Assembly: GCF_014636935.1 (NCBI RefSeq)
Contig: NZ_BMES01000001.1
Coordinates: 2,208,381 to 2,272,380, forward strand
Reading direction: 5' to 3'
DNA length: 64,000 nt
From: Alsobacter metallidurans
GTDB taxonomy: Bacteria; Pseudomonadota; Alphaproteobacteria; Rhizobiales; Beijerinckiaceae
Translations under genes and position numbers: made by a program
The notes under the pieces: generated by a model
The model's input: the letters and a program-made list of their open reading frames with translations, nothing else
Told to the model about the DNA's origin: nothing
Database searches by the model: none
In this document: positions 42,169 to 49,917 of the stretch, piece after piece
How the letters are laid out: every line of letters begins with the position of its first letter
Numbering within the stretch: position 1 is the stretch's first letter

Positions 42169-43428
42169 ATGCCCGCCGCCCAGAGCACACCGATCCCGGC
42201 CGACCGCTACGTTCCGGACAGCCGCTATGCCTACACGCGTCTGGCGCTGTCGCTGCTGATCGCCACTATCCTGGGCGCCGGCATGTGGGCCGTAATCGTA
42301 GTGCTGCCCAGTGTGCAGGCCGAGTTTGGCGTCGACCGGGCAGGCGCGTCGCTGCCCTACACGGTAATGATGTTCGGCGTCGCCTTCGGCACCATCGTAC
42401 TCGGGCGTATGATGGACCGCACCGGCATCGCGGTTCTGCTCGGCGTCGCCGGCGTGGGCCTCGGAGGCGGCTTCGTGATTGCGGGCTTGGCGCCCAACCT
42501 CGTCGTATTCTCCACCATCCATGCGCTGCTGATCGGCGTCTTCGCCGGCGCGGGCTTCGCGCCCATGATCGCGGACATCTCGCACTGGTTCGTGAAAAGG
42601 CGTGGCCTTGCGGTCGTGATCGTGGCGTCCGGCAACTACATCGCCGGGACGATCTGGCCACTGGTGATCAAGTTCGGCATCCCGGCGATCGGCTGGCGCT
42701 ACACCTATGTGGGCATCGGGCTGTTCATCGCCGTCACGGTGACGCCGCTTGCGCTTTTCATGCGCCAGCGCCCGTCCGCCCGCATGATGGCGGACGCCGA
42801 GGCCGCCACCAAGGCGGCGCGCGCCGATGTTGGCATGTCGTCGCGCTTTCTCGTGCTGCTGCTGATCGCGGCCGGCTTCTCATGCTGCGTCGCGATGTCG
42901 ATGCCGCAGGTCCACATCGTCGCCTATTGCGGGGACCTTGGCTATGGCGTCGCCCGCGGCGCCGAGATGCTGTCGCTCATGCTGGCGCTCGGCATCTTCT
43001 CGCGCATCGGCTCCGGGATCGTGGCGGACCGCATCGGCGGCGCGGCGACGCTGCTGATCGGCTCTTTCATGCAAGGCCTGGCGCTGGTGCTCTACACGCT
43101 GTTTGACGGCCTGACCTCGCTCTACATCGTGTCGGGCATCTTCGGTCTCTTCCAGGGCGGCATCGTGCCGATGTACGCGGTGATCTGCCGCGAGCTGCTG
43201 CCGCCGCGGGAGGCGGGCGCGAAGATCGGCCTCGTCGTCTCGGCCACCATCCTCGGCATGGCTTTTGGCGGCTACGTGTCTGGCGTCATCTACGACTACA
43301 CGGGCAGCTACCGCATCGCCTTCCTGAACGGCGTCGCCTGGAACCTCCTGAACCTGACGGCCGCCGGCTGGCTGCTGCTGCGCCGGCGCAAGACGCCGGA
43401 CGTGGGCGGGCTCACGGCGACCGCCTAA
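42169..43428 (+). CDS. MFS transporter
   Basis: 419 aa from the ATG at 42169; the earlier start at 42100 would add residues without a clear function. It has about 12 hydrophobic segments. The MFS motif A-like loop is 'GRMMDRTGIAVLL' (about residues 80-92), with a central cytoplasmic loop (about 200-225) before the second half, and 'GIVADRIGGAATLL' as the second-half motif. The layout resembles monocarboxylate-type (MCT/oxalate-formate) or sugar-acid MFS proteins. It is divergent from the ABC operon at 41916, with a 252-base gap between them; no repressor is adjacent to it. Confidence 0.87.
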   Translation: MPAAQSTPIPADRYVPDSRYAYTRLALSLLIATILGAGMWAVIVVLPSVQAEFGVDRAGASLPYTVMMFGVAFGTIVLGRMMDRTGIAVLLGVAGVGLGGGFVIAGLAPNLVVFSTIHALLIGVFAGAGFAPMIADISHWFVKRRGLAVVIVASGNYIAGTIWPLVIKFGIPAIGWRYTYVGIGLFIAVTVTPLALFMRQRPSARMMADAEAATKAARADVGMSSRFLVLLLIAAGFSCCVAMSMPQVHIVAYCGDLGYGVARGAEMLSLMLALGIFSRIGSGIVADRIGGAATLLIGSFMQGLALVLYTLFDGLTSLYIVSGIFGLFQGGIVPMYAVICRELLPPREAGAKIGLVVSATILGMAFGGYVSGVIYDYTGSYRIAFLNGVAWNLLNLTAAGWLLLRRRKTPDVGGLTATA

Positions 43429-43455
43429 CTGTAGCGGGGCGGCGACTTGAAGCGT

Positions 43456-44490
43456 TCAGCTCTTCGGCGATCCCGTGGGGCGCAGGTGCAGCCGCATCAG
43501 GATGTCCTGGTTGTGGTTGCCGAAGCCGCGGCCGAAAATGTTGACGCCGCCCGGATGCGACGCGCTCGGCTCTATGCCGACGCGCAGCCGGATCGAGTGG
43601 TGGTCGGAGAGCGACAGGTCCGCCAGCGAAACGTCCGAGAGCTTCTCGTCATTCATGAACGAGCCTGACGGCGTGATGCGCCAGCGTGTCAGCACGCCAT
43701 ATTGCGAGCCCTCCAGCTTCCACCAGCGCGGCGTGAGCGCGCCCCGCCGGTCGCCATAGTCGCCCGGGCAGGTCCAGGTGCCGGCCTTCACGCCGTTCAC
43801 CCACAGGCTGATGTCGGACGGCCAGTTGGTATTGGTGCCGGGAACCTCGGACGACAGCTCCATCTGAAACTCGATCTCGGCGAGGTCAGCTTTCAGCACC
43901 TTGGCGTTGTTCGGGAACTTGTATTCCACGAAGCCCCGCCCGAACCAGATCAGCGCCGCCTGCACGCGGCAGGGGTCGAGAAAGAGGTCCGGCACGTCCA
44001 GCACGCCCATGATGCTCTGGGTCGAGCACATGCCGCAGGGCGCCGAAACGTCGTAGCTGGTGTAGAGGCCCAGCGGCATCTCCACCTCGATGACGTTCTT
44101 GTCGCGGCTGGGGTCGTCCGCGTCGAGCCGCACCACGATCTCGTCGAACCGCGCCGAGCAGATCTTCTGCTGCCCCTTAGCGGCCTTGACGACGTCGGTG
44201 AGGATCAGCTCGGCCTCTTCCAGGATCTGGATGTTGGTCGCGATGGTGGACTGCGGCAGGCCAAGCTTTTCGGCGATCTGATTGACGTTCAGTGCGCCGC
44301 TGCGGCGCAGCAGCCGCAGGATGCGCACCCGCACCGGCGACGCCAGCCCGCGGATCACGTCGAACTGGCGCTCCGGGTTCACAACGAGGAAGCTTCGCCC
44401 GGCAGCCTCGCGGGCGTCGTCGCCGCCCTTCGATTTAGCGACGGGCTTGGTCGAGCCCGTCGCGGTTTTTGGGTCTTTGCGGTCCAGCAT
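43456..44490 (-). CDS. ArsR-type HTH regulator with large C-terminal domain
   Basis: 344 aa. A winged-helix ArsR-like DNA-binding domain (about residues 40-115) contains 'ASPVRVRILRLLRRSGALNVNQIAEKLGLPQSTIATNIQILEEAELI'. The remaining 225 residues are unlike usual ArsR proteins: a Cys-rich stretch 'APCGMCSTQS', then aromatic-rich strands ('DISLWVNGVKAGTWTCPGDYGDRRG') that look like a beta-sandwich sugar-binding module. AGGA precedes the ATG. It is the last gene of the arabinofuranosidase operon and likely its local sensor. This function is inferred from position and architecture. Confidence 0.8.
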   Translation of the reverse strand: MLDRKDPKTATGSTKPVAKSKGGDDAREAAGRSFLVVNPERQFDVIRGLASPVRVRILRLLRRSGALNVNQIAEKLGLPQSTIATNIQILEEAELILTDVVKAAKGQQKICSARFDEIVVRLDADDPSRDKNVIEVEMPLGLYTSYDVSAPCGMCSTQSIMGVLDVPDLFLDPCRVQAALIWFGRGFVEYKFPNNAKVLKADLAEIEFQMELSSEVPGTNTNWPSDISLWVNGVKAGTWTCPGDYGDRRGALTPRWWKLEGSQYGVLTRWRITPSGSFMNDEKLSDVSLADLSLSDHHSIRLRVGIEPSASHPGGVNIFGRGFGNHNQDILMRLHLRPTGSPKS

Positions 44491-44533
44491 GTCGCAATCC
44501 TGAGCCGGACCGGCCGGCGGCCGGCGGCGGCGG

Positions 44534-46078
44534 TTAGTTGGATGTCAGGTGAATGACGTTCCAGGAGGCCGGTTTCAGCGTGGCGCGGATGCGCCCGCCA
44601 TCCACCACGACGCCCGAGAGAGCGGTCGGTGCAACGCGATCGGGCGCGTTCTTGTCATTGATGGCGCTCAGGTCGTCGTGCCGGAGCTCCAGGGCCTCGC
44701 CAACTGCGAGCCGGCCGAAACCGCGCACGTCGATGCTGACCTCCATGTCCTGCGCGATGTCGCGGTTAAGCAGGAAAAGGGATAGCCCGCCATTCTCGTC
44801 GGCCACGGCCGAGAGCTTCAGGTAGGCCACGTTGGTGACCGGGTACGACACTTCCTGCGACCCGCGCGGATCATAGTATTCAGAGTCGTAGCTATCGCTC
44901 TCTACCTGGGCGCGCAGCACCTTGCCGCGCCCGAACTTCGACATTTGCGCGAAGGGGTGGAAGATGGTCTGGCGCCAGGCCGGGCCGCCGGTTTCCGTCA
45001 TGATCGGCGCGATCACGTTCACGAGCTGCGCAAGGCAGGCCGATTTCACGCGGTCGGCGTGGTTGAGGAGCGAGATGCAGGCGCCGCCGAAGGCAAGCGC
45101 ATCCTCCATCGTGTAGATCTCCTCCAGGATCGGCGGCGCGATCGGCCAGCCTTCCTTGACCCTATCCTGGCGCTTCCGGCGGGTCCGGTACCAGACGTTC
45201 CACTCGTCGAAGCTCAGTATCATGCGCTTGGTGGAGCGCCGGCGCGCCGCGACGCCGTCCGCGATCGCCACGACCTCGTCGATGAAGTTGTCCATCAGGT
45301 CCGGCGAGGCCAGGAAGGACGCTGTGTCCTCCTTGTAGTTGTTCAGATAGGTGTGCAGCGAAATGAACTCGGCGTGGTCGAAGGTGTGCTCCAGCACCTC
45401 GTCTTCCCAGCGCCCGTAAGTGGGCATGTTGCGCGCCGAGGAGCCGCAGGCCGCGAGCTCGATGGTCGGGTCAATCCAGCGCATCATCTTGGCCGCTTCC
45501 TTGGCGACCATGCCGTATTGCGTGGCGGTCTTGTATTCCATCTGCCAGGGGCCATCCATTTCGTTGCCCAGACACCAGAATTTCACCGCGTGCGGCTGCT
45601 CCCAGCCGTGCTGCTTGCGCAGGTCGGACCAGTAGGTGCCGCCCGGATGATTGCAGTACTCGACGAGATTGCGGGCCGCGTCGCCGCCGCGCGTGCCGAG
45701 GTTCACGGCCATCATGGGCTCGACCTCGGCGGCCTTGCACCAGTCCATGAACTCGTTGGTTCCGAAGGTGTTCGGCTCCGTCGTAAACCACGCGAGATCG
45801 AGCCGCGTCGGGCGCTGGTCCACGGGCCCGACGCCGTCCTCCCAATTATAGCCGGAGACGAAATTACCCCCGGGGTAACGCATGATGGTCGGTCCGAGCT
45901 CGCGTACGAGATCCAGCACGTCGCGGCGAAAGCCTTTCTCGTCGGCAGTCGCGTGGCCGGGCTCGTAGATGCCGCCATACACGCAGCGCCCGAGATGCTC
46001 GACGAAGGCGCCGAACAGGCGCGGATCGGTCTGTCCGATCGCGAAATCGCGGTCCATGAGGACGGTGGCTTTTCTCAT
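44534..46078 (-). CDS. abfA: GH51 alpha-L-arabinofuranosidase
   Basis: 514 aa, a full-length glycoside hydrolase family 51 enzyme that releases terminal arabinofuranose from arabino-oligosaccharides. The (beta/alpha)8 barrel has the acid/base Glu173 in WCLGNEMDGPW and the nucleophile Glu292 in LSFDEWNVWY; 'IMRYPGGNFVSGYNWEDGVGP' (about 65-85) is also diagnostic. The C-terminal beta domain follows. There is no signal peptide, so it should cut intact oligosaccharides after import by the ABC system next to it. The GGGAG site lies 7 bases before the ATG. It is 26 bases after the last ATPase gene. Confidence 0.94.
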   Translation of the reverse strand: MRKATVLMDRDFAIGQTDPRLFGAFVEHLGRCVYGGIYEPGHATADEKGFRRDVLDLVRELGPTIMRYPGGNFVSGYNWEDGVGPVDQRPTRLDLAWFTTEPNTFGTNEFMDWCKAAEVEPMMAVNLGTRGGDAARNLVEYCNHPGGTYWSDLRKQHGWEQPHAVKFWCLGNEMDGPWQMEYKTATQYGMVAKEAAKMMRWIDPTIELAACGSSARNMPTYGRWEDEVLEHTFDHAEFISLHTYLNNYKEDTASFLASPDLMDNFIDEVVAIADGVAARRRSTKRMILSFDEWNVWYRTRRKRQDRVKEGWPIAPPILEEIYTMEDALAFGGACISLLNHADRVKSACLAQLVNVIAPIMTETGGPAWRQTIFHPFAQMSKFGRGKVLRAQVESDSYDSEYYDPRGSQEVSYPVTNVAYLKLSAVADENGGLSLFLLNRDIAQDMEVSIDVRGFGRLAVGEALELRHDDLSAINDKNAPDRVAPTALSGVVVDGGRIRATLKPASWNVIHLTSN

Positions 46079-46104
46079 CGTGGTCTCCCTCGGAGAGCGG
46101 CGTT

Positions 46105-46923
46105 TCAGGAAGCGAGCGCCCGCGGCGAGTCGGGCGTCAGCACCGCCTCGCGCAGCTGGCGTGAATAGGGGTGCTGCGGGGCGGCCAGCACGGCGCGGGC
46201 GTCGCCCGCCTCCACGACTTCGCCCTTCTGCATGATGATGATGCGGTCGCTGATCGAGTACGCGGTGGCGAGATCATGCGTGATGTAGATGATCGATATG
46301 CCGAGCTCGTCGCGCAAAGCCTTAAACAGGTTGACGATGGCCATGCGCAACGAGGCGTCCACCATCGAGACCGGCTCGTCGGCCACGATCAGCTTGGGGT
46401 TGGAGAGAAGCGCCCGCGCGATGGCGACGCGCTGCAGCTGGCCGCCCGAAAGCTCGTGCGGGAAGCGGCCCTTGGCCTCCGCCAGCGACAGCCCGACCTT
46501 GCGCAGCGCCTCGTCGGCGAGCCGCTCTGCCTCCGCTTGGTCCCGCGCCGCCCCGAAGCGGCGGGCGGTGAGAAACAGGTAGCGGTCGAGCTGCTTCAAC
46601 GGGTTGAAGGCCTCGAACGGGTTCTGGAAGATCGGCTGCACGGCGTGCATGAACCGCATCCGGTCGGCATGGCCGTTGAGCGCGCCGACATCGAGCCCGT
46701 CGAACTGGAGGCTACCGCCTGTCGGGCGCTCGATCCCGAGGATCATGCGGGCCGTGGTGGACTTGCCGCTGCCGGACTCGCCGATGATCGTGAAGATCTC
46801 GGCCTTGTCGGCCGCAATCGTGAAGGACAGGTCCTTCACGGCCTCGATCCGGCGCCGGCTGAAAAAGCCGCCGCGCGCAAAGGTCTTGGACACGTGGTCC
46901 AGCCGCAGCAGGGGCTCGCTCAT
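46105..46923 (-). CDS. ABC transporter ATP-binding protein (OppF type)
   Basis: 272-aa ATPase. Walker A is GESGSGKS (residues 48-55), the signature is LSGGQLQRVAIARAL, and Walker B is LIVADEPVSMVD. It is slightly shorter than the other OppF-type subunits and lacks the long oligopeptide C-terminal Cys tail. The ATG overlaps the stop of the upstream ATPase gene by 4 bases. It is probably the second ATPase of the oligosaccharide importer. Confidence 0.92.
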   Translation of the reverse strand: MSEPLLRLDHVSKTFARGGFFSRRRIEAVKDLSFTIAADKAEIFTIIGESGSGKSTTARMILGIERPTGGSLQFDGLDVGALNGHADRMRFMHAVQPIFQNPFEAFNPLKQLDRYLFLTARRFGAARDQAEAERLADEALRKVGLSLAEAKGRFPHELSGGQLQRVAIARALLSNPKLIVADEPVSMVDASLRMAIVNLFKALRDELGISIIYITHDLATAYSISDRIIIMQKGEVVEAGDARAVLAAPQHPYSRQLREAVLTPDSPRALAS

Positions 46924-47972
46924 GCGGCGGCTCCCGGGTTCACGGCGTGGCAGGCGACGCGGTGGCCGGGCAGGCTCTCCACCATGGGCGGGACCTGCCG
47001 GGCGCAGACCTCCATGGCGAGCGGGCAGCGCGGATGAAAGCGGCAGCCGGTGGGCGGGTCGGCGAGGTTGGGCGGGCTGCCCTCCAGGCTTTTGCGCGGC
47101 GTGTCATCGCCGATGCGCGGCAGGCTGCCGATGAGGTACACCGTGTAGGGATGCAGCGGCCGGGAGAAGATTTCCGGCGTGGGCGCCTCTTCCACGAGCC
47201 GCCCGCCATACATGATGCCGAGCCGGTCGGTGAGATGCGCGTGCACGCCCATGTCGTGCGTGACGAACAGCACCGAGGAGCCCATCTCCTGCTGGATGGA
47301 GCGGATCATGCCCAGCACATCCTTCTGGACAATCACGTCCAGCGCCGTGGTGGGTTCGTCCGCGATAATGAAGTCCGGCTTGCAGATTGTCGCCAGCGCG
47401 ATGGTGACGCGCTGGCGCATGCCGCCCGAGAGCTCGTGCGGATAGGCACGAAGCACGGCCGGATCGAGCCGCACGCGCGCCAGATGCGCGACGACGCGCT
47501 CCTCGAACTGCTTGCGTGAGCCGCCAAGGTGCCGCCAGGCGAAGTCCTGGAACGTGCTGATCACCCGGCGCATCGGGTTCAGCACGTTCATGGAGCCTTG
47601 CATCACGTAGGAGAGATGGCGCCAGCGCACCCGCTCCACCTCGGCCGCCGGCGCGGCATGGAGGCCCGGATAGCCCGGCATGAAGCTGAATTGGACGCTG
47701 CCGCCCACCACCTGCAAGGGCGGCTTGATCGCGCCCGCGATGGTCTTGATCAGCGTGGTCTTGCCCGAGCTGGATTCGCCCGCCAGTCCGTAGATCTCGT
47801 TGCGGCGTACGTCGAAGGTGACGCCGTCTACGGCGCGGACCTCGCGGCTCACGCCGAAATGTTGCGTGCGGAAATGCGCCTGGATGTCGTTTACCCGCAG
47901 CACGGGATCGGAGGCCAGCGCGGCGCCGGCGACGGGCGTCGTGGGCGTATGCAGGGCGACAGGACCGCTCAT
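46920..47972 (-). CDS. ABC transporter ATP-binding protein (OppD type)
   Basis: 350 aa from the ATG at 47972. Walker A is GESSSGKT (residues 65-72, Ser-rich variant), the signature is LSGGMRQRVTIALAT, and Walker B is FIIADEPTTALD. The C-terminal oligopeptide domain has 'CRFHPRCPLAMEVC'. The start overlaps the DppC-type permease stop. The preceding 20 residues are a flexible N-terminus, so a slightly later start is possible but no alternative ribosome-binding site stands out. Confidence 0.9.
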   Translation of the reverse strand: MSGPVALHTPTTPVAGAALASDPVLRVNDIQAHFRTQHFGVSREVRAVDGVTFDVRRNEIYGLAGESSSGKTTLIKTIAGAIKPPLQVVGGSVQFSFMPGYPGLHAAPAAEVERVRWRHLSYVMQGSMNVLNPMRRVISTFQDFAWRHLGGSRKQFEERVVAHLARVRLDPAVLRAYPHELSGGMRQRVTIALATICKPDFIIADEPTTALDVIVQKDVLGMIRSIQQEMGSSVLFVTHDMGVHAHLTDRLGIMYGGRLVEEAPTPEIFSRPLHPYTVYLIGSLPRIGDDTPRKSLEGSPPNLADPPTGCRFHPRCPLAMEVCARQVPPMVESLPGHRVACHAVNPGAAA

Positions 47973-48835
47973 CGCGCGCCTCCGCCCATGCGGCTCAGCC
48001 GGCTGCGCGGGTCGATATATTCGTTCATCGACACGGCCAGCAAAAACAGCCCGACGAAGGCCATGATCACCACGGCGATCGGGAACGCAATCCACCACCA
48101 GACGCCCGCCACGATGGCGGTGTGCTGGTTCGCCCAATAAATCATGCCGCCGATGGTGGGCGTGTTGATGTCCGTGAAGCCCAGAACCGAGAGCGTCACC
48201 TCCAGGCCGATGGACCAGTTCATGTTGTTCATCGTGGTCGAGAACACGATCGGCATGACGTAGGGCAGGTGCTCCCGCGTCAGGATCTCGCGGGTGGTCA
48301 TGCCCGAAAACACGGCCGTCTGGCTGAACTCCCGCGTCTTCAGGCTCATCGCGACGGCGCGGATCAGGCGCGCGTCATAGGCCCAGCCAAGCGTCGCCAT
48401 GATCATGGCCAGCATCAGCCACGTCATGCTGTCGCGCATCACGAAATAGAACAGCACCAGGATCGGAAAGAGCGGGATCACGATGAAGGTGTCGTTCACG
48501 CCCATCAGCGCGCGGTCTATCCAGCCGCCCTTGTAGCCGCTGAGCAAGCCGATCACGAGGGACAGCACCCGGCTGATCGCCGCCACCGTGATGCCGAACA
48601 GCAGCGTGTTGCGAATGGCCACGCAGACCTGCCAGAACACGTCCTGCCCGCGCGAGGTGGTGCCGAACCAATAGGCGCTCGAAGGCGGCACGTCTGGCGG
48701 CACCACATAGACGTCGCCGGGCGGATAAGGCGAGAACCCCGACAAGATCGCCAGTCCGACCACGATTCCCACCAGGATGATCCCGATCCGGAATTCGAGA
48801 TTGTATTTCAGAAGGTCGCGGAGGATCGCCAGCAT
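47969..48835 (-). CDS. ABC transporter permease (DppC/OppC type)
   Basis: 288-aa permease from the ATG at 48835, which shares one base with the DppB-type stop (TGATG). It has about six hydrophobic segments, with the conserved 'YWFGTTSRGQDVFWQVCVAIRN' near residues 55-76 in place of the usual 'GTDxxGRD' loop. The EAA-like segment is about 165-185 ('FSGMTTREILTREHLPYVMP'). It is more divergent than the other two DppC-type subunits here, fitting an oligosaccharide rather than a peptide importer. Confidence 0.91.
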   Translation of the reverse strand: MLAILRDLLKYNLEFRIGIILVGIVVGLAILSGFSPYPPGDVYVVPPDVPPSSAYWFGTTSRGQDVFWQVCVAIRNTLLFGITVAAISRVLSLVIGLLSGYKGGWIDRALMGVNDTFIVIPLFPILVLFYFVMRDSMTWLMLAMIMATLGWAYDARLIRAVAMSLKTREFSQTAVFSGMTTREILTREHLPYVMPIVFSTTMNNMNWSIGLEVTLSVLGFTDINTPTIGGMIYWANQHTAIVAGVWWWIAFPIAVVIMAFVGLFLLAVSMNEYIDPRSRLSRMGGGAR

Positions 48836-49839
48836 CAGGCCACCTGCACGCGCGGATCGAAGAGGGGGTAGAGCAGGTCGATGGCGAGCACGCCGGCCGA
48901 GACGCCCAGGATCGAGATCGTGGTGACGCCCAGCACCAGTCCGTAGTCGCCGGCATACACGGCGTCCACCAGCAGCGTGCCGACGCCCGGGTAGCCAAAT
49001 ACTTTCTCGGTGATGATCGCGCCGTTGAAGATGCCGCCGAGCGACATCGCGAGGCCGGTCACCTGCGGCCCCAGCGCGTTTCGCATCACATAGGAGCCGA
49101 GGATGCGCCGGCGGTTGACGCCGCCGAGCTCGGCGAACTGCACGTAGTCCTCGGTGACGATGTTGGACACCAAGGAACGCATGCCGAGGAACCAGCTGCC
49201 GACCCCGATCAGGATCAGCGACAGCGCGGGCAGGATGGAGTGCTTCAGCACGCTGCCGATGAAGGCCAGCGTCCAGCCCTGCGGCAGGTTCATGGCCGAG
49301 CCGCCCGTGATCGGCAGCACCGGCCAAAGAAAGCCGAACACGATCAGCAGCATGAGGGCGACGATGTAATACGGGATGGGGTGGAGGCCCATCGCGACCA
49401 CGCCCATCAGCTTGAACGAGCGGCTGCGCTGGTAGTAGCCGGCCAGCCCGCCCAGCAGGTTGCCGAGCGCCCAGGTGACCAGCGTCGACACCACCAGAAG
49501 CCCAACGGTCCAGGGCAGGGCGCGGCCGATCAGGGCCGAGACGGGCGTCGGGAAGGCCGACATGGACGGGCCGAAGTCAGCCCGCAGAATGCGCGACCAG
49601 AAGGTGAAGTACTGCTCCCGCCAGGAACCGCCGACGCCATAGAGCTCTTTGAGCGACTGGCGCATCTGCTCGATGGCCTCCGGCGCCGTGTTGCCGAAGG
49701 AGGTCACCGCCGAGATCGACTGCTCGACCGGATCGATGGGCGTGGCGTGCGTCACCACATAGGCGATGTTCACGCCGATGAAGACGACCAGCACGAACTG
49801 CCCGAGCCGCTTGGCCAGGTATGCGAGGTAACCGCTCAT
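48835..49839 (-). CDS. ABC transporter permease (DppB/OppB type)
   Basis: 334 aa from the ATG at 49839 with GGAAGG just upstream. The N-terminus 'YLAKRLGQFVLVVFIGVNI' is the first membrane segment, followed by a longer periplasmic loop than in the other DppB-type subunits. The EAA-type loop reads 'FAELGGVNRRRILGSYVMRNALGP'. The gap to the upstream binding-protein gene (49840-49917) contains a GC hairpin. Confidence 0.91.
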   Translation of the reverse strand: MSGYLAYLAKRLGQFVLVVFIGVNIAYVVTHATPIDPVEQSISAVTSFGNTAPEAIEQMRQSLKELYGVGGSWREQYFTFWSRILRADFGPSMSAFPTPVSALIGRALPWTVGLLVVSTLVTWALGNLLGGLAGYYQRSRSFKLMGVVAMGLHPIPYYIVALMLLIVFGFLWPVLPITGGSAMNLPQGWTLAFIGSVLKHSILPALSLILIGVGSWFLGMRSLVSNIVTEDYVQFAELGGVNRRRILGSYVMRNALGPQVTGLAMSLGGIFNGAIITEKVFGYPGVGTLLVDAVYAGDYGLVLGVTTISILGVSAGVLAIDLLYPLFDPRVQVA

Positions 49840-49865
49840 GAGCCTTCCGGGATGCGGGGGGCGTT

Positions 49866-49890
49866 CGGGCGGCGAGGGGATCGCCGCCCG
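49866..49890 (-). other. Intercistronic GC hairpin after binding-protein gene
   Basis: CGGGCGGCG and CGCCGCCCG form a perfect 9-bp stem with a 7-base loop, in the 78-base gap between the binding-protein stop and the permease start. The placement is the same as the hairpin at 40269-40295 in the second importer operon. Confidence 0.6.
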
Positions 49891-49917
49891 TTCGGGCATT
49901 GCAGAGGCGCGTGCGCC

